Assembly: GCA_037447655.1 (NCBI GenBank) | Contig: JBBHKE010000879.1 | Location: 231,429-293,428 of the forward strand | Origin: Zygnema cylindricum | Taxonomy: Eukaryota; Streptophyta; Zygnematophyceae; Zygnematales; Zygnemataceae | Length of the DNA: 62,000 bases | Direction: 5' to 3' | In this document: piece by piece, positions 45,779 through 57,346 of the stretch | Layout of the letters: each line of letters starts with the position of its first letter | Position numbering within the stretch: position 1 is the first letter of the stretch | Translations under genes and position numbers: made by a program | The notes under the pieces: generated by a model | What the model saw: the letters and a program-made list of their open reading frames with translations, nothing else | What the model was told of the DNA's origin: nothing | The model's database searches: none

Positions 45779-46199
45779 CATAATTGTTCAAAATGCATTT
45801 TACTCACGATTCAAACGCGCGTACAATACGTAGAAACCGGGGAGGTCGATTTGAAAAAATCGTAAAAATCATTAGTGAATTTTTGTCTGTACAATTCCGC
45901 ACATGCATACAAAAATGAATCGAACATGTACCGCTTCATGACGGGTTTTTATGGCGGCTTCTTTGAAAATAAATTGAAGAAGACGCCCGTACACATTTTG
46001 AACTTACGGCGCAAAAATAGTGTGACGCCGCTACGTCTCTTTTTGAAATTGTCCGTAGATGTGACGATAAAATTCCGTACATATCCGTGTACATTCTGTT
46101 CAGTTTACAGAACAAGAAGTACCGATACGTGCATCGAGTCTTTTCGTCATCTTTTGTACAGTTGCCGTAAAAAGCCGTACAGTTACCGTAATTTCCCTA
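45779..46199. other. No gene seen; copia insertion site flank
   Basis: A frame of 144 codons (45875-46309) runs into the copia LTR and has no recognised motif, so it is not called. ACGTAGAAACCGG here (about 45829) resembles ACGTAGAAACTGG at 53789, on the other side of the copia element, suggesting both belonged to one older repeat. Confidence 0.4.
46195..46199 (+). repeat. Target-site duplication CCCTA (left)
   Basis: CCCTA precedes the 5' LTR and recurs at 53709-53713 after the 3' LTR. Confidence 0.95.
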
Positions 46200-47167
46200 T
46201 GTTGAAAATGGAGGTATTTTGTAGTCTTTCTTATGGACTTACTGCAGCCCTCATACTTGTCGTAGTCATTGAGGACATGTATAAAGCCATGGCTGCCTGC
46301 TGTAGCTAAAGGAGACAGGCAGATCATTCAGGGCTGTTTTTCTTTGCAAAATATATTACTGCACCTTGTGAGAATTGACCCAGTGACCTCTGGATGATCA
46401 CCGTACGGAACAGCCGTACGCCTCATCTGGTAAGCCTTGAAAATTCGATACATGTATATGGCGTGATAATTATTGAAAGTCGTACAGCGCCGGACATAAC
46501 ATTTAACAAGTTACGGAACGATTTATGCATAGAAACATACCGCGTCGCACGAAATCGGGACCGCACGAAAATTACGAATTAACATTAAATTTCGACGGAC
46601 GAAATTCAAATGTCTAGATCGAACGACTCACAGTGGGGCCGGAATACCGGAAAAGACATTTGGCGGTTTGCGGAGCAGATGTCGGCGGATGACACGTGGC
46701 AACATATGGTTGGACAGCGGACATTACGGGAGGAGCAACTACGGCTCCGGAACTAACACGCGTCAGCGGACCGGCCATGCCGTACTATGGCCGGTCAAGA
46801 AGTAAAGCGGTACGTGTACCTTCTTGTACTTTACAATAATATGATTGGTCTAGTACCTTAGAGATAGGTTTAGAGAGGTAGCTTAGGACTTAGAATATTT
46901 TTCGGTTTTTCAGCCTCTCTCCCAGAGAGCACCTGTATTTATGGACCAACTTTGGTCAGCCATAACTTAATGCCCAGGTGAGCAAATTCAGTGATTCTTT
47001 TTGCTGCGGACTCAAGGGAGTCCAGGCTACACAGGGGTGTAGTTGGTCAGAGATTTTGCATCCCAGGGTGGGACTTATTCATTGTCAAAGTCAAAAGTGC
47101 ATATACTATCCTAGATGCTTCACATAAGCTGGACATTTTGTGTACCAATGGAGGTCACAGAATTACA
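46200..47167 (+). mobile_element. Copia 5' LTR
   Basis: TGTTGAAAAT..GAATTACA, 968 bp, matching the 3' LTR end to end. Two adjacent stem-loops, GGACTCAAGGGAGTCC (47008-47023) and CTACACAGGGGTGTAG (47027-47042), lie in the distal part. A Gag-frame ATG at 47148 lies within the last 20 bases. Confidence 0.95.
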
Positions 47168-47180
47168 GGTTATGGGCCCA
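47168..47180 (+). promoter_or_regulatory. Copia primer-binding site (tRNA-iMet half type)
   Basis: GGTTATGGGCCCA starts at the base after the LTR. It is complementary to the anticodon arm of initiator tRNA-Met, as in Drosophila copia, which uses a 5' half of that tRNA. The site contains an ATG in the Gag frame (47172-47174). Confidence 0.85.
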
Positions 47181-47387
47181 CCCTCTAGGGTGCCCATTTT
47201 TAATGGAACAGGGTTCATTTATTGGGAAACCATGATAAGGGGTGCACTAGTTGAAAAACGGCTATGGGGCATTGTGAGTGGTCGTGTGCGTCGGCCATCC
47301 GCAAATTTGGGAGTTCCACTTGGATTTGGAGGATCTCGGTTCATAGGGGGATCTGGGGGGGCAGAGGTGGAAGAGGATGTTGGAGAG

Positions 47388-48568
47388 TGAAACTCTGAGA
47401 CCTCCATTGGCCCTCAGAGTATGCAGATCCAAAAGAAGCTAATCTAGATAGTGCCGACTCCAAGTTAATATAAACCCAAGTGACTGACCCCTTGACAGTC
47501 ACAATCCCAATATAGATTCACCCCTGTGAAATAACACTTTCTGTGTGTTCAGTTTCACCACAGAATGCAAAGTTAGAATATGAGATTTGGTCACATTCAC
47601 CCACTTTGACTTTCCCTTAAAAATGCAGCCACCCTGGCAGACAAAAACTATGACCGACTACACCCCTGTGTAGCGTGGACTCCCCTGAGTCCGCAGCAAA
47701 AATAATCGCTGAAAATGGTCAAGTAAATTGTTAGTTATGGCTGGCCAAAGTTTGCCATTTATACATGGTGCTCTCTTGGAGAGGCAGCTGCCTACCCAAA
47801 ATTTTCTAAGTCCTATTCCCTCTCTAAAACTCTATCTACTGAAGTACGACACCAATCAAATTACTGTGTCGTACAGAAAAGTACAGGTGCCGGTGTACTT
47901 TATGTACGACCATTGTACGACATGGCCAAAATGTCGACACGTGTCAAATCAGGATTAGTTCCTGTAATCTCCGGAATTCTCGTAGTCCAATGTTATCACG
48001 CCACGTGTCATCTGTCGTGGCAAATACCGTAAAACGCCAAAAATGCCTTTTCTGTGATCGCGGCGCCTATCGTGGCCGTCCGATCAAAAACCGGCTATAA
48101 TCCTAGCCGCTGAAATTCGACGAGCGGTATTTGTTTCGCTATCGAAACAAATGCGCGGTATCCATTCTGTCCCCATACCATACTTCGTACTAAATCAAAC
48201 TGTATCTATGTACTAAGTATCTATTAGCCGTTAAACGGATTAATCTACATATGACGATTTATATATTTATCAAACCCTATATATCGTAATATCTGTTCTA
48301 GACATAATGGCTAGAGCTAACGGCTAATGCGGATTGACGAACGGCAGGTACCAGGATCAATTCCTGGGTCCGTCAACTAACTTTTGGTAAGTCTACCTAA
48401 TTTACCCTCTGTCTTCTCTAGAGAGCCTAGGCAGCCATGGCTCTAGCTCCCTATCCAGCCTTCAGTGACTACAACAAGTGTGGGGGCTTGGAGAGGGGAG
48501 TTAGAGGCAGACCGCCTCAGCTCCTTTTTTATCCTAATACAGACCTAGAAAATACTCAAATATCAATA
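47388..48568 (-). mobile_element. Solo copia LTR inserted in gag (1181 bp)
   Basis: Flanked by GAGAG at 47383-47387 and 48569-48573. On the minus strand it starts TATTGATATTTGAG and ends CAATGGAGGTCTCAGAGTTTCA, matching the 5204 LTR at the start and the host copia LTR at the end. It keeps both stem-loops (47658-47673 and 47677-47692 on the plus strand). No internal region remains, so it arose by LTR-LTR recombination. Confidence 0.92.
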
Positions 48569-49240
48569 GAGAGAGCATCGTGTCAAACATAGGGAAGGAG
48601 AAGGGGAAGGAAAAACTTACACTGATGCCTACTGGATCGGTTTTGGTAGTAGGTGTTCAGAAAACCGAGGTTAATGATAGTGAAATCTGGGATTTCAACA
48701 ATACGGTGGCGACTCATTTTATTCTTGGGCGTCTCACCCAGGCAGTGGCCACACCTCATCTTCATGTGGACAGGGCGGACGAGTTGTGGGAGGCACTTGT
48801 CAACATTTACCAGAGTGGTACAATTCAGTAGCAGAAGCTGGCAGATCAGAAGGTACAGGCTTATGGGTACAAAGGGGGAAAAATGTTAGATTTTTGTAAT
48901 GACTTGGCCGGGTTATTTATGAAGTTAGAGAGTGCAGGGAAAAGGGAGACTGAGAAAGAGAATGTGAATACTTTGTTGATGAAACTCCCAGATGATTATG
49001 AAAACATTGTTAACAGGGTTCAGGACTTGCCAGATCATCGATGGATCTGGAACTCCGTTGTGGAAATGATTTTGGTTCGGGAAAACACAATTGAGATTCG
49101 TAGAGGAGGAAAGAGTGCTCAAGCATTGGCTGCTGGAACTAATTGGGGAGACAAGGATTCCAAGAAACCTTATGGAAACTTTGGTGGAGGGGGAAGAGGA
49201 AATCAATCGGAAGGCTCTGGATCGAGGCCTCCGAAAGGGG

Positions 49241-52200
49241 CTTTGTCACTTTTGTAAGAAGCCGGGACATTACATGGCGGAGTGTACTAAACTGTCAGAG
49301 TTGAGATTGAAGGAGGAACATGTCCGAAAACCAGCCGCAAAGAAAAAGAAGGCATTTGTGGCAACACAAGTCATCGGAGAGGATTCAGATGAGGACGATG
49401 GAGAACTTCTCCTCAACGAGGAGCTGGAGGTGAAAGGTGAGCTGGAGATTCCAAGGAGGCAAAAGTGTGCTTTCGGTGGAGTAAGAGAAGCTCCTGAAGA
49501 AGGATGGATTATTGATTCAGGAGCCTCTATGCATATGTGTAGAGAAAAACCATTGTTTACCAAAATGAGAAAGATCCCTACTGTAGAGATAGAGTATGGG
49601 GGTGGGAGAATAGTCACCACTAATTTAGTGGGATCTGTGGATCTGAGAGTCTTGGTTGATGGAAAGGCATCCATAGTCACTTTCTTTGATGTTCTTTTTA
49701 TCCCAGAGTTGAACAAGAATCTTATCTCTACGTCGGTCTTAGATGATAAGGGTTTTGAGACTAGTACTATGAAAGGATTCTTTGTTGCTAGGTATGAGAA
49801 TGAAGTGTACTTCACAGCTGAAAAGGGTAGCCAAGGAATGTTTAGGCTGAATTTGAGTAATGGAAAGACGGGAGTTTACTATGCTGGTGTAAATGATTTG
49901 ATGATGTGGCATAAAAGGTTGGGACATGTGCATCTAGATAGATTAAAAGATATGAAGAAAATGGGTGTAGTTGAGGGCATACATTTTGGAGATGATGAGA
50001 CTTTGGATGATTGTAGTGGGTGTGCTCAAGGAAAAGCTCACAGGTTGCCTTTTCCAAAAGCCGCATCATATAAGGGTGAAAAGGTTTTAGATTTGGTTAA
50101 CACTGACATATGGGGACCGGCTAAAGTGCCATCAGTTGGAGGGAAAAGATTTATGCTTACTATCACTGATGATTGGTCTAGATACTCTAGAGTATATTTC
50201 TTGAAAAACAAATCTGAGGCCTCGGCTTATTTTAAAGAATATAAATCATGGAGTGAAAAGCTTCATGAGACACCTATAAAGAGAGTAAGAAGTGATAATG
50301 GGGGGGAATTCACTTCTAATGAGTTTGAGGATTACTTGAAAGAGGAAGGGGCTCAACACCAAAAGACTGTCCCAAAGAACCCGGAACAAAATGGTGTAGC
50401 CGAGAGACTTAATCGGACATTAAGTGATAGTGCCCGTAGTATGTTGACGGATTAAAAGATAAGGAAATTTTTTTGGGCAAAAGCTATGAATTGTGCCAAT
50501 TATCTCAAAAATAGAGTCCTTACCTCAGCTGTAAAAGGTCAAACACCTTATGAAAGATGGACCGGGAGAAAACCTAACATATCACACTTAAAGGTGTTTG
50601 GAAGTCAAGTGTTTAGTTTAAACACAAAAAAATCTGATTGGAAGTTAGATGCTAGAGGAAAGCCGGGATACTTACTTGGGTATGATGAGAACGTAAAAGG
50701 GTATAGAGTTTATGATATCGGTAGAGAAGACATAATTCTAGTAAAACACTTGGTAGTTATGGATGAAGGAAAATCCATAGATCCCTTTAAGTATACTAAA
50801 CCGGTCAGAATTAGAATTGAATCCGAAAGCGAGTTAGATGCAGATTCTACTAACCGAACTCTGGTTCAGCCTAACCGTGCAGAGGAAGAGAAAAATCTGA
50901 CCGAGAGTGACCCGCTTTTGGAGTCACACCTTTCGATTCAAACCGAGGAAGAAAACGAGGAAATACGGGAAATGGACGATGAACGACCGGAGAAGGACTC
51001 CACGGATAGGGAAGAAGGTGAAGTTGTTCGGAGGAACCCGAGATTACCCTCGATTCCCGCGTCAGAATTTGAAGGAGGAAGAAGAAGCAGCAAGAGACTT
51101 CAAGAGAGACAAGTGAACAACAAGGTAACTAAGCTATCACATTTGAGCGAACCCCAGACTTACTCAGAAGCAGTTAATAGTCCGGAAGGTGGTAGATAGG
51201 TGACAGCTATTAATGATGAGATGGCTTCCATTATGGAAGCAACACTTGGGAGTTGGTGGATTGTCCTCCGGATAGAAAACCAATAGGGTGTAAGTGGGTG
51301 TTTAAGTTGAAGCTCAATCCAGATAACACTATCGAGCGATACAAAGCCAGATTAGGGGCAAAGGGATTCACATAGAAGGAGGGAATCGATTATGAGGAGA
51401 CTTTTGCTTCAGTTGTTAGATTCCCCTCCGTCCGGATCCTACTTAGTCTCGTGGCAACGGAAGACATGGAAGTGCACCAGATGGATATCAAAACCGCTTT
51501 CTTACATGGAGATTTGGAAGAAGAGATCTTCATGCGACAACCGGAAGGGTTTGTGGAGAAAGGAGAAGAAAGCAAGGTGTGCAGATTGATAAAGTCCCTC
51601 TATGGACTAAAGCAAGCTCCACGCCAATGGAACAAAAAGTTGGACGAGTTTTTGACAAGTTTGGGATATATTCGAATTAGTTCGGATCATTCCATCTACT
51701 TATTTGAGGATGAGGAAGGTATAATTTTCATTGCCATTATGTTGATGATTTGCTTGTTTTGAGTAAATCAATGGTGAAAATTAATAGATTGAAAAAGGAT
51801 CTAAAAAGTAGATTTGAAATGAAAGATTTGGGGGAGGCAAAGTACATATTGGGAATACAAATGGAGAGGGATAGAGAAAAGAAGATAATTAGACTAACCC
51901 AAAAAGAAGCAATTGGGAAAATGCTTGAAATTTTTCAAATGGATAAAGCAAATAGTTGTACGACACCAATGGACTTGAAGAAGGGAAGTGAGGGGAGCTC
52001 AGAAGAGGGAATCCTGATCTTAGATAATGATTTGGGACCTGAGGAAATTAAGTTCATGCAAACTATTCCGTACAGACAGGTTGTCGGTAGTTTGATATAT
52101 TTTATGAATTGCACTCGTCCTGATATAGCAGCAGCTGTGAGAGTATTAAGTAGGAGTCTGAATGATCATAGGAAGAAAGACTGGGAAACGGCCAAAAGGG

Positions 52201-52726
52201 TCATGCCGTATTTGGTAGGAACAAGAGATTTGTGGTTGCATCTGGGTGGGGATAACACTGACTTCACTACTTGGAGTGATGCCAGTTATGGGGATGCTCC
52301 GATGAGGAGGTGTACTTCTGGATATGTGTTGTATGTTGGGAATGGGGCTTGTTGTTGGAGACAACAAAAGGTGATTGCTCAGTCCACCATGGAGGCTGAG
52401 TATATGGCCTCTTGTTCTGCTGTGAAAGAATTAATGTGGGTGAAATCTTTGCTTCAAGAATTGGGATATATGAAAAGCGGAGTGCAAAAAGTATTTTGTG
52501 ACAATCAAGCTGCGATCGCAATTGCAGCAAACCCTAAGCATCACTTTAAAGCAAAGCATACGGATATTTGTTTGAGTTTTGTTAGAGAGAAGGTTGAGGA
52601 TAAAATAATTAGTTTGGAATATAAACCAGATGGAGAGATGGTAGCAGATATGATGACTAAACCGGTCCCTTCCCCTAAATTGATATTATGTAGGGAGAAG
52701 TGTGGACTGAAGCAAAAGATAGACTA
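49241..52726 (+). pseudogene. Copia pol (protease, integrase, RT, RNase H)
   Basis: After the zinc knuckle, protease has WIIDSGASMHMC (DSGA at 49514-49525). Integrase has MWHKRLGHVHLDRLKDM and CSGCAQGKAHRLPFP (HHCC), DLVNTDIWGPAK, RSDNGGEFTSNEF and PEQNGVAERLNRTLSDSARS (DDE), then a TAA at about 50453. The next 237 codons (50486-51199) hold the integrase end and an acidic linker, with a stop at 51197. RT includes MDIKTAFLHGDLEEEIFMRQ, SLYGLKQAPRQWNKKL and an intact YVDD at 51738-51749, readable only after a one-base shift. RNase H has WSDASYGDA, TSGYVLYVG and STMEAEYMA. It ends with ADMMTKPVPSPK and TAG at 52724-52726. Stops are few and the domains are complete, so decay is recent relative to the gypsy copies. 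Confidence 0.95.
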
Positions 52727-52727
52727 G

Positions 52728-52740
52728 AAAATAAGGGGAG
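52728..52740 (+). promoter_or_regulatory. Polypurine tract
   Basis: AAAATAAGGGGAG directly before the 3' LTR, the expected place for plus-strand priming. Confidence 0.85.
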
Positions 52741-53708
52741 TGTTGAAAATAGAGGTATTTTCTAGTCTTTCTTATGGACTTACTACAGCCCTCATACTTG
52801 TCGTAGTCACTGAGGACCTGTATAAAGCCATGGCTGCCTGCTGCAGCTAAAGGAGACAGGCAGATCATTCAGGGCAGTTTTTCTTTGCAAAATATATTAC
52901 TGCACCTTGTAAGAATTGACCCAGTGACCTCTGGATGATCACCGTACGGAACAGCCGTACGCCTCATCCAGTAAGCCTTGAAGATTTGATACATGTATAT
53001 GGCGCGATAATTATTTAAAGTCGTACAGCGCTGGACATTTCATTTAACAAGTTACGGAACGATTTATGCATGGAAACGTACCGCGTCGCACGAAATCGGG
53101 ACCGCACGAAAATTACGAATTAACATTTAATTTCGACGGACGAAATTTAAATGTCTAGATCGAACGACTCACAGTGGGGCCGGAATACCGGAATAGACAT
53201 TTGGCGGTTTGCGGAGCAGATGTCGGCGGATGACACGTGGCAACATATGGTTGGACAATGGACATTACGGGAGGAGCAACTACGGCTCCGGAACTAACAC
53301 GCGTCAGCGGACCGGCCATGCCGTACTATGGCCGTACAAGAAGTACAGCGGTACCTGTACCTTCTTGTACTTTACAATAATATGATTGGTCTAGTACCTT
53401 AGAGATAGGTTTAGAGAGGTAGCTTAGGACTTAGAATATTTTTCGGTTTTTCAGCCTCTCTCCCACAGAGCACCTGTATTTATGGACCAACTTTGGTCAG
53501 CCATAACTTAATGCTCAGGTGAGCAAATTCAGTGATTCTTTTTGCTGCGGACTCAAGGGAGTCCAGGCTACATAGGGGTGTAGTTAGTCAGAGATTTTAC
53601 GTCCCAGGGTGGGACTTATTCATTGTCAAAGTCAAAAGTGCATATACTATCCTAGAGGCTTCACATAAGTTGGACATTCTGTGTACCAATGGAGGTCACA
53701 GAATTACA
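52741..53708 (+). mobile_element. Copia 3' LTR
   Basis: TGTTGAAAAT..GAATTACA, 968 bp. The second stem-loop has one changed base (CTACATAGGGGTGTAG) relative to the 5' LTR. Followed by CCCTA at 53709-53713. Confidence 0.95.
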
Positions 53709-53836
53709 CCCTACAGGTTTCCGTAAATTTCCAGTTGCAGTTTACAGAAGACGTTTTTTTGCGATTTTTTGAAAAGTCACGTAAAATACGTAGAAACTGG
53801 AAAAAAAATGAAAAAATCGCGCGATTTGAACAACTA

Positions 53837-54337
53837 CACCGCGAATCGTAATTAGAGTAAACTATTATAATTCGGTCGCTCGAAATTTCGACTTTATCAC
53901 ATCAAATAGAGTAAATGATTCTAATTTTTTCATTATACTATTTAAGGTAAGGTTTAATTAGAGTTTTTAATTCGAATATATGTTCGTTTTAAATAGTGTG
54001 GAGTAGGGACGACGTCCGACCGTGCAAAATTGTACTTTTATAAGTAAAAAAGTACAAATAATGATTTAATATAGGCCATTATCATGAAACTGCGTTTTAA
54101 CAAACCGCGTAGTGCAAACCTCATAATGACGATAAACTGTACATTTTGTCAGATTCTGTACGAATACCTTATTTACAGTAGAGGATATTAGCTTGCCAAA
54201 TTAGAGTACACCGCATAAATTAGAGTAAATTCCTTTTTGAAACAGTTCTATCACATAAATTAGAGTAGATTCCTCTAATTATTTTTTTCTCTTTTTTTAC
54301 TCTATTTTTTTCATTACTCTAATTACGATGCGCGGTG
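53837..54337. mobile_element. Group B1 MITE, copy b (501 bp)
   Basis: Ends CACCGCGAATCGTAATTAGA and ATTACGATGCGCGGTG with TA at 53835-53836 and 54338-54339. Nearly identical in order and content to 17323-17830. Confidence 0.88.
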
Positions 54338-54339
54338 TA

Positions 54340-54407
54340 GGGTTCAAAGTGTAGCATTCTGTAATGTTGTTCGTACGATTACAGAGTTTCCTGATGGAAC
54401 GCCACCC
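54340..54407. mobile_element. T3 right-end fragment
   Basis: GATGGAACGCCACCC followed by TTA at 54408-54410 matches T3 ends. The left part is missing. The sequence after it (54411-54600) matches Q copy 1 from 32619 (GCGGCTCAATG, TGGAATTTACTT, GTACGGTGTACG). Confidence 0.6.
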
Positions 54408-54410
54408 TTA

Positions 54411-54949
54411 TGCGGCTCAATGTTGTTCTGGAATTTACTTTAAACTCTGAGCGAATCAGATTCCTGTTAATGACAGCGTACGGATGACATGAGTATCTCT
54501 TTTAATGAATTGTCGTTTTCTGCACGCGTAATAAACTTAAAGGTCAAAACCCCTGAAAAAAGTACGGTGTACGAATTACGGTCCCCATTACTCTGATTAA
54601 GTGATTATAAGAGTGAACCTCCATCAGGCTAAAAGTGGGGGTTCTTTACTGGAAAAAGTGTACATTCGTACAGATCCAGCTCATTTTTGTACAGAGACGT
54701 GCTGTTTTTTTTATTTTTTTTAAAACATGATTACTGTCGGCACATCGAGATTCTCCAAACTTCCGTGCGATAACGTCGACCGTCCGATTACGTGTTTTCG
54801 AAGCAAGCGGTCACGTCGTCCAGTGATTAATTACTCTCCTCAGGAGGAGAGTCATCAATCACCGGACGTGTAAAATGTTTACGCGTGGAAAGGTGACGTA
54901 CGGGCCGCGTGCCTTCGGACAGGCGGGAATCAAATCCAACGATTAGAAC
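54411..54949. other. Q-related sequence with a palindromic T3-like piece; no gene
   Basis: 54411-54600 is a Q fragment. A piece beginning near 54610 (GAGTGAACCTCCATCAGG) resembles a T3 end. An imperfect 50-bp palindrome at 54817-54867 (core ACTCTCCTCAGGAGGAGAGT) resembles those of T1-T3. Confidence 0.5.
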
Positions 54950-55311
54950 GGAAACGGACAAAACATAGCGAACTATGTACTTTTCTTTGTCCTTGGAAAT
55001 CGTAGGATTTTTGTCGAAGTTTACGGCAAGTGCGAAAGTATGTTCCTATTTGTCAATCGAAAAAACCTAATTTTACATCACATCGCGCATGTGTTTTAAA
55101 GATAAGGTTGAAGATGACGTTTTTTGTCGTCGAAGTGGGTCGAAATGCACAAGACGACAACTTTTCGTACATCCTAAGCTCAGGGATGACGCAAATTGTA
55201 CTCTACAAATTTGCGATTCCTTCGTACGGTTGCAACTTAGGCAGTACGGCGCTAAGTTTTACAGCAAAACGACAGGAAAAAACCCTTACTTATGCACATG
55301 GGGACACACCC
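54950..55311. mobile_element. T2 copy 4, right half
   Basis: Matches 34240-34591 of T2 copy 1 and ends GCACATGGGGACACACCC before TTA. Palindrome-like CACATCGCGCATGTG at 55079-55093; GAAGATG (ATG 55114) opens TFFVVEVGRNAQDD. Its flank also matches R copy 1, so T2 was present before R was duplicated. Confidence 0.75.
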
Positions 55312-55920
55312 TTAGTTTCCAGTGTGATTTTGTACCGCGGTCTATTCATATTGCTAAACGTCGTCCGGGATTCTGTCTAGCCATTGTCAGAAACAGAAAT
55401 TCAACCGTACGGTAAGTCTGACAAAGAGAAGTTTAACTGTTTTCATTTGATGTCGCGTATCTGTTCAGCTTACACACGTCTCGCCATCCCGATTGGCGCA
55501 AAACTTCACACTTTCACAATAAAAAACACAACCTCTTGCAGTCCGTACCACAAACTTTTTCGATACTGATTTCAGATTCTAACTGATACATGCCTCGTTT
55601 TGCCACGGTGTTTCCTGATTGCCGACACCGATTTCATTCGCAAATCTATCTTTGACGTAAAATAGAAAAGATTTCCTTGACGCACAGAAACTGTTCACCA
55701 GCTATATTGTACGATTCGAAGAATTTTATGTTGGTTTAAAATAGTAAACCTACCAGACAACGAAATTTGGCACTTCCTGCTTGTCCGTTTGCCTATTACG
55801 ACAAAAGCTATCGCGATTGTAACGGAGAGCCCTCCGTTTTGCGAAGAAGTTAACGAAATCGCGGATTTTTTTTCCTCCAAAAAATCAAAATCCGACCAAA
55901 TTTCGCTCTTTTTTATCTTA

Positions 55921-56660
55921 GGGTGGAATTCCATTAGGCAGTCCCAGTAAATGTACGGAAAATTCTACTGGCAGCGTTTACTGGAAGACTATTCCATTTT
56001 GTCGGGCCAGTAACAAACCTTCCTCAATTATGATTAGCGCCACGTAGGTTAGAGTCCAGATTTGAAAATCTTAAATAAAATCTTCAAACGGAAAGTCAGA
56101 ACGAAATATCTGTACGGCTGGAGGTAGTTAATGATTCGTACGTAAAGTTTGCGGCCAGATTTTTGATTTTGAAAACGGAAATCAAAATTTCGAAACGGAA
56201 CGGCAAAAAGACGCGGCAAACTTTGAATGTCGGTGGATGTCAGACGGAGCGTGCGAAAAAAAAATCGGCTCACTTGCATCCAGCTTGGCAGGCGGCACAT
56301 GGACCGTACGACGTAGGCACATGGCCTTTACGACGTGTAGACCTGTGATCGCTTGTTCAAAGCAGATATTTTTTTTCTTTTTCACGTGTACCAATGGTGC
56401 ACGTCTAGTATCATACAACTCTCCTCGCGAGGAGACTATCGTGACACTGGATGATGTGCGCGATTGCTTCGCGGATCTGAAAAAGTGAAATATCCAACGG
56501 CCAGAAATTACGCCTACATCATTGGAGCCATCCGACAGCTTTCCAGTAACGAATTTTCGTCTGACAATTTTTTTTTTAAGGTACGACGTGGTACGAATAT
56601 GTACAAACTTGTACGGCGTCCAGTAACGAACCACACTTTTCTTCTAATGGAATTCCACCC
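55921..56660. mobile_element. Tourist-like element T3, copy d (740 bp)
   Basis: Perfect ends GGGTGGAATTCCATTA / TAATGGAATTCCACCC, with TTA at 55918-55920 and 56661-56663. Perfect palindrome TCTCCTCGCGAGGAGA at 56420-56435. It interrupts R copy 2 at TATC/TACGACACC. Confidence 0.9.
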
Positions 56661-57346
56661 TTATACGACACCAAAAAGTACGGTCTCTCCTTTCCAATAG
56701 CGGAAAACCGAAATGTTTCTTGGTTGCCCTACGCTTTCTTCATTTCCAGGCCTCCGTACTCTTTACAGACACTTTGTCGGTTTGTCCTCCGTACTCTCAT
56801 CAGACATTTGTCCTGAGTTTGATTCCGAAAGGTTCGGGATACCCGATGTGAAATCTGGCTGGTCCGTGTTCCAAACTCCCCTAACAGTGACAGCTGGCAA
56901 CCATCCTAGATTCACCATGATTGCCAGCGATTTACCGTCAGCCATCTGCCATCACTACAAGCGTGACTGTACGATAAATCTATTTCGTACACTAATCCGT
57001 ACCCTTGGAGCTTTTCTGACTTTTGGTTCCAGAGTTTTGGGCCCAAAGGTTCGGGAAACCCTAGGTGAGATTTGTGCTAGTCCGCTTTTCAAACCCTCCG
57101 GATAGCGACACCTGGCACACGTGTCAGATTCATCATGATAGCAAGCGACTTGCCGTCAGCCGTCTGCCCATCACTGTAAGCTTTTACATGTCGCCGTCAA
57201 CAAATTGGAATTAACGTCTCAATTTAACTGCCGACACATTTATAGCACGGATGAAAAGTACGCGATATCTCATTAAGACGTAAAATCTCAATAATATTTA
57301 ACGCGTATAATATGAGTTTTATATGGTGTGCGCACCACATATTTGA

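Larger units (their letters stand above)
47168..49257 (+). pseudogene. Copia gag, split by a solo LTR
   Basis: Part 1 (to 47387) reads MGPPSRVPIFNGTGFIYWET and LVEKRLWGIVSG, the usual start of copia Gag. The frame is also open upstream through the primer site into the LTR. The solo LTR insertion puts a TGA right after DVGE. Part 2 resumes in the same frame at 48569 after one GAGAG duplication: SIVSNIGKEKG, VATHFILGRLTQA, then a TAG at 48829-48831, then MLDFCNDLAGLFMKLESAGK and LLMKLPDDYENIVNRVQDLP. Just before the CCHC knuckle (CHFCKKPGHYMAEC, 49244-49285) the frame changes by one base in a G run at 49237-49240, so the knuckle is in the pol frame. Role: capsid-like structural protein. Confidence 0.9.
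46200..53708 (+). mobile_element. Ty1/copia element with 968-bp LTRs
   Basis: Complete in structure: LTR 46200-47167, primer site 47168-47180, gag, protease, integrase, RT, RNase H, polypurine tract 52728-52740 and LTR 52741-53708, all flanked by CCCTA. The order PR-INT-RT-RH defines Ty1/copia. Its gag is split by an inverted solo LTR (47388-48568). Two LTRs of equal length with scattered single-base differences suggest a younger insertion than the gypsy copies, but several stops and frameshifts make it non-functional. Confidence 0.95.

Noticed and set aside
46200-46309. Frame of 144 codons running from 45875 into the copia LTR
   Set aside because: It spans the insertion boundary and has no motif; it is a chance frame.
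47168-47180. Possible tRNA gene fragment
   Set aside because: Only the anticodon arm complement is present, exactly at the LTR edge; it is a primer-binding site, not a tRNA gene.
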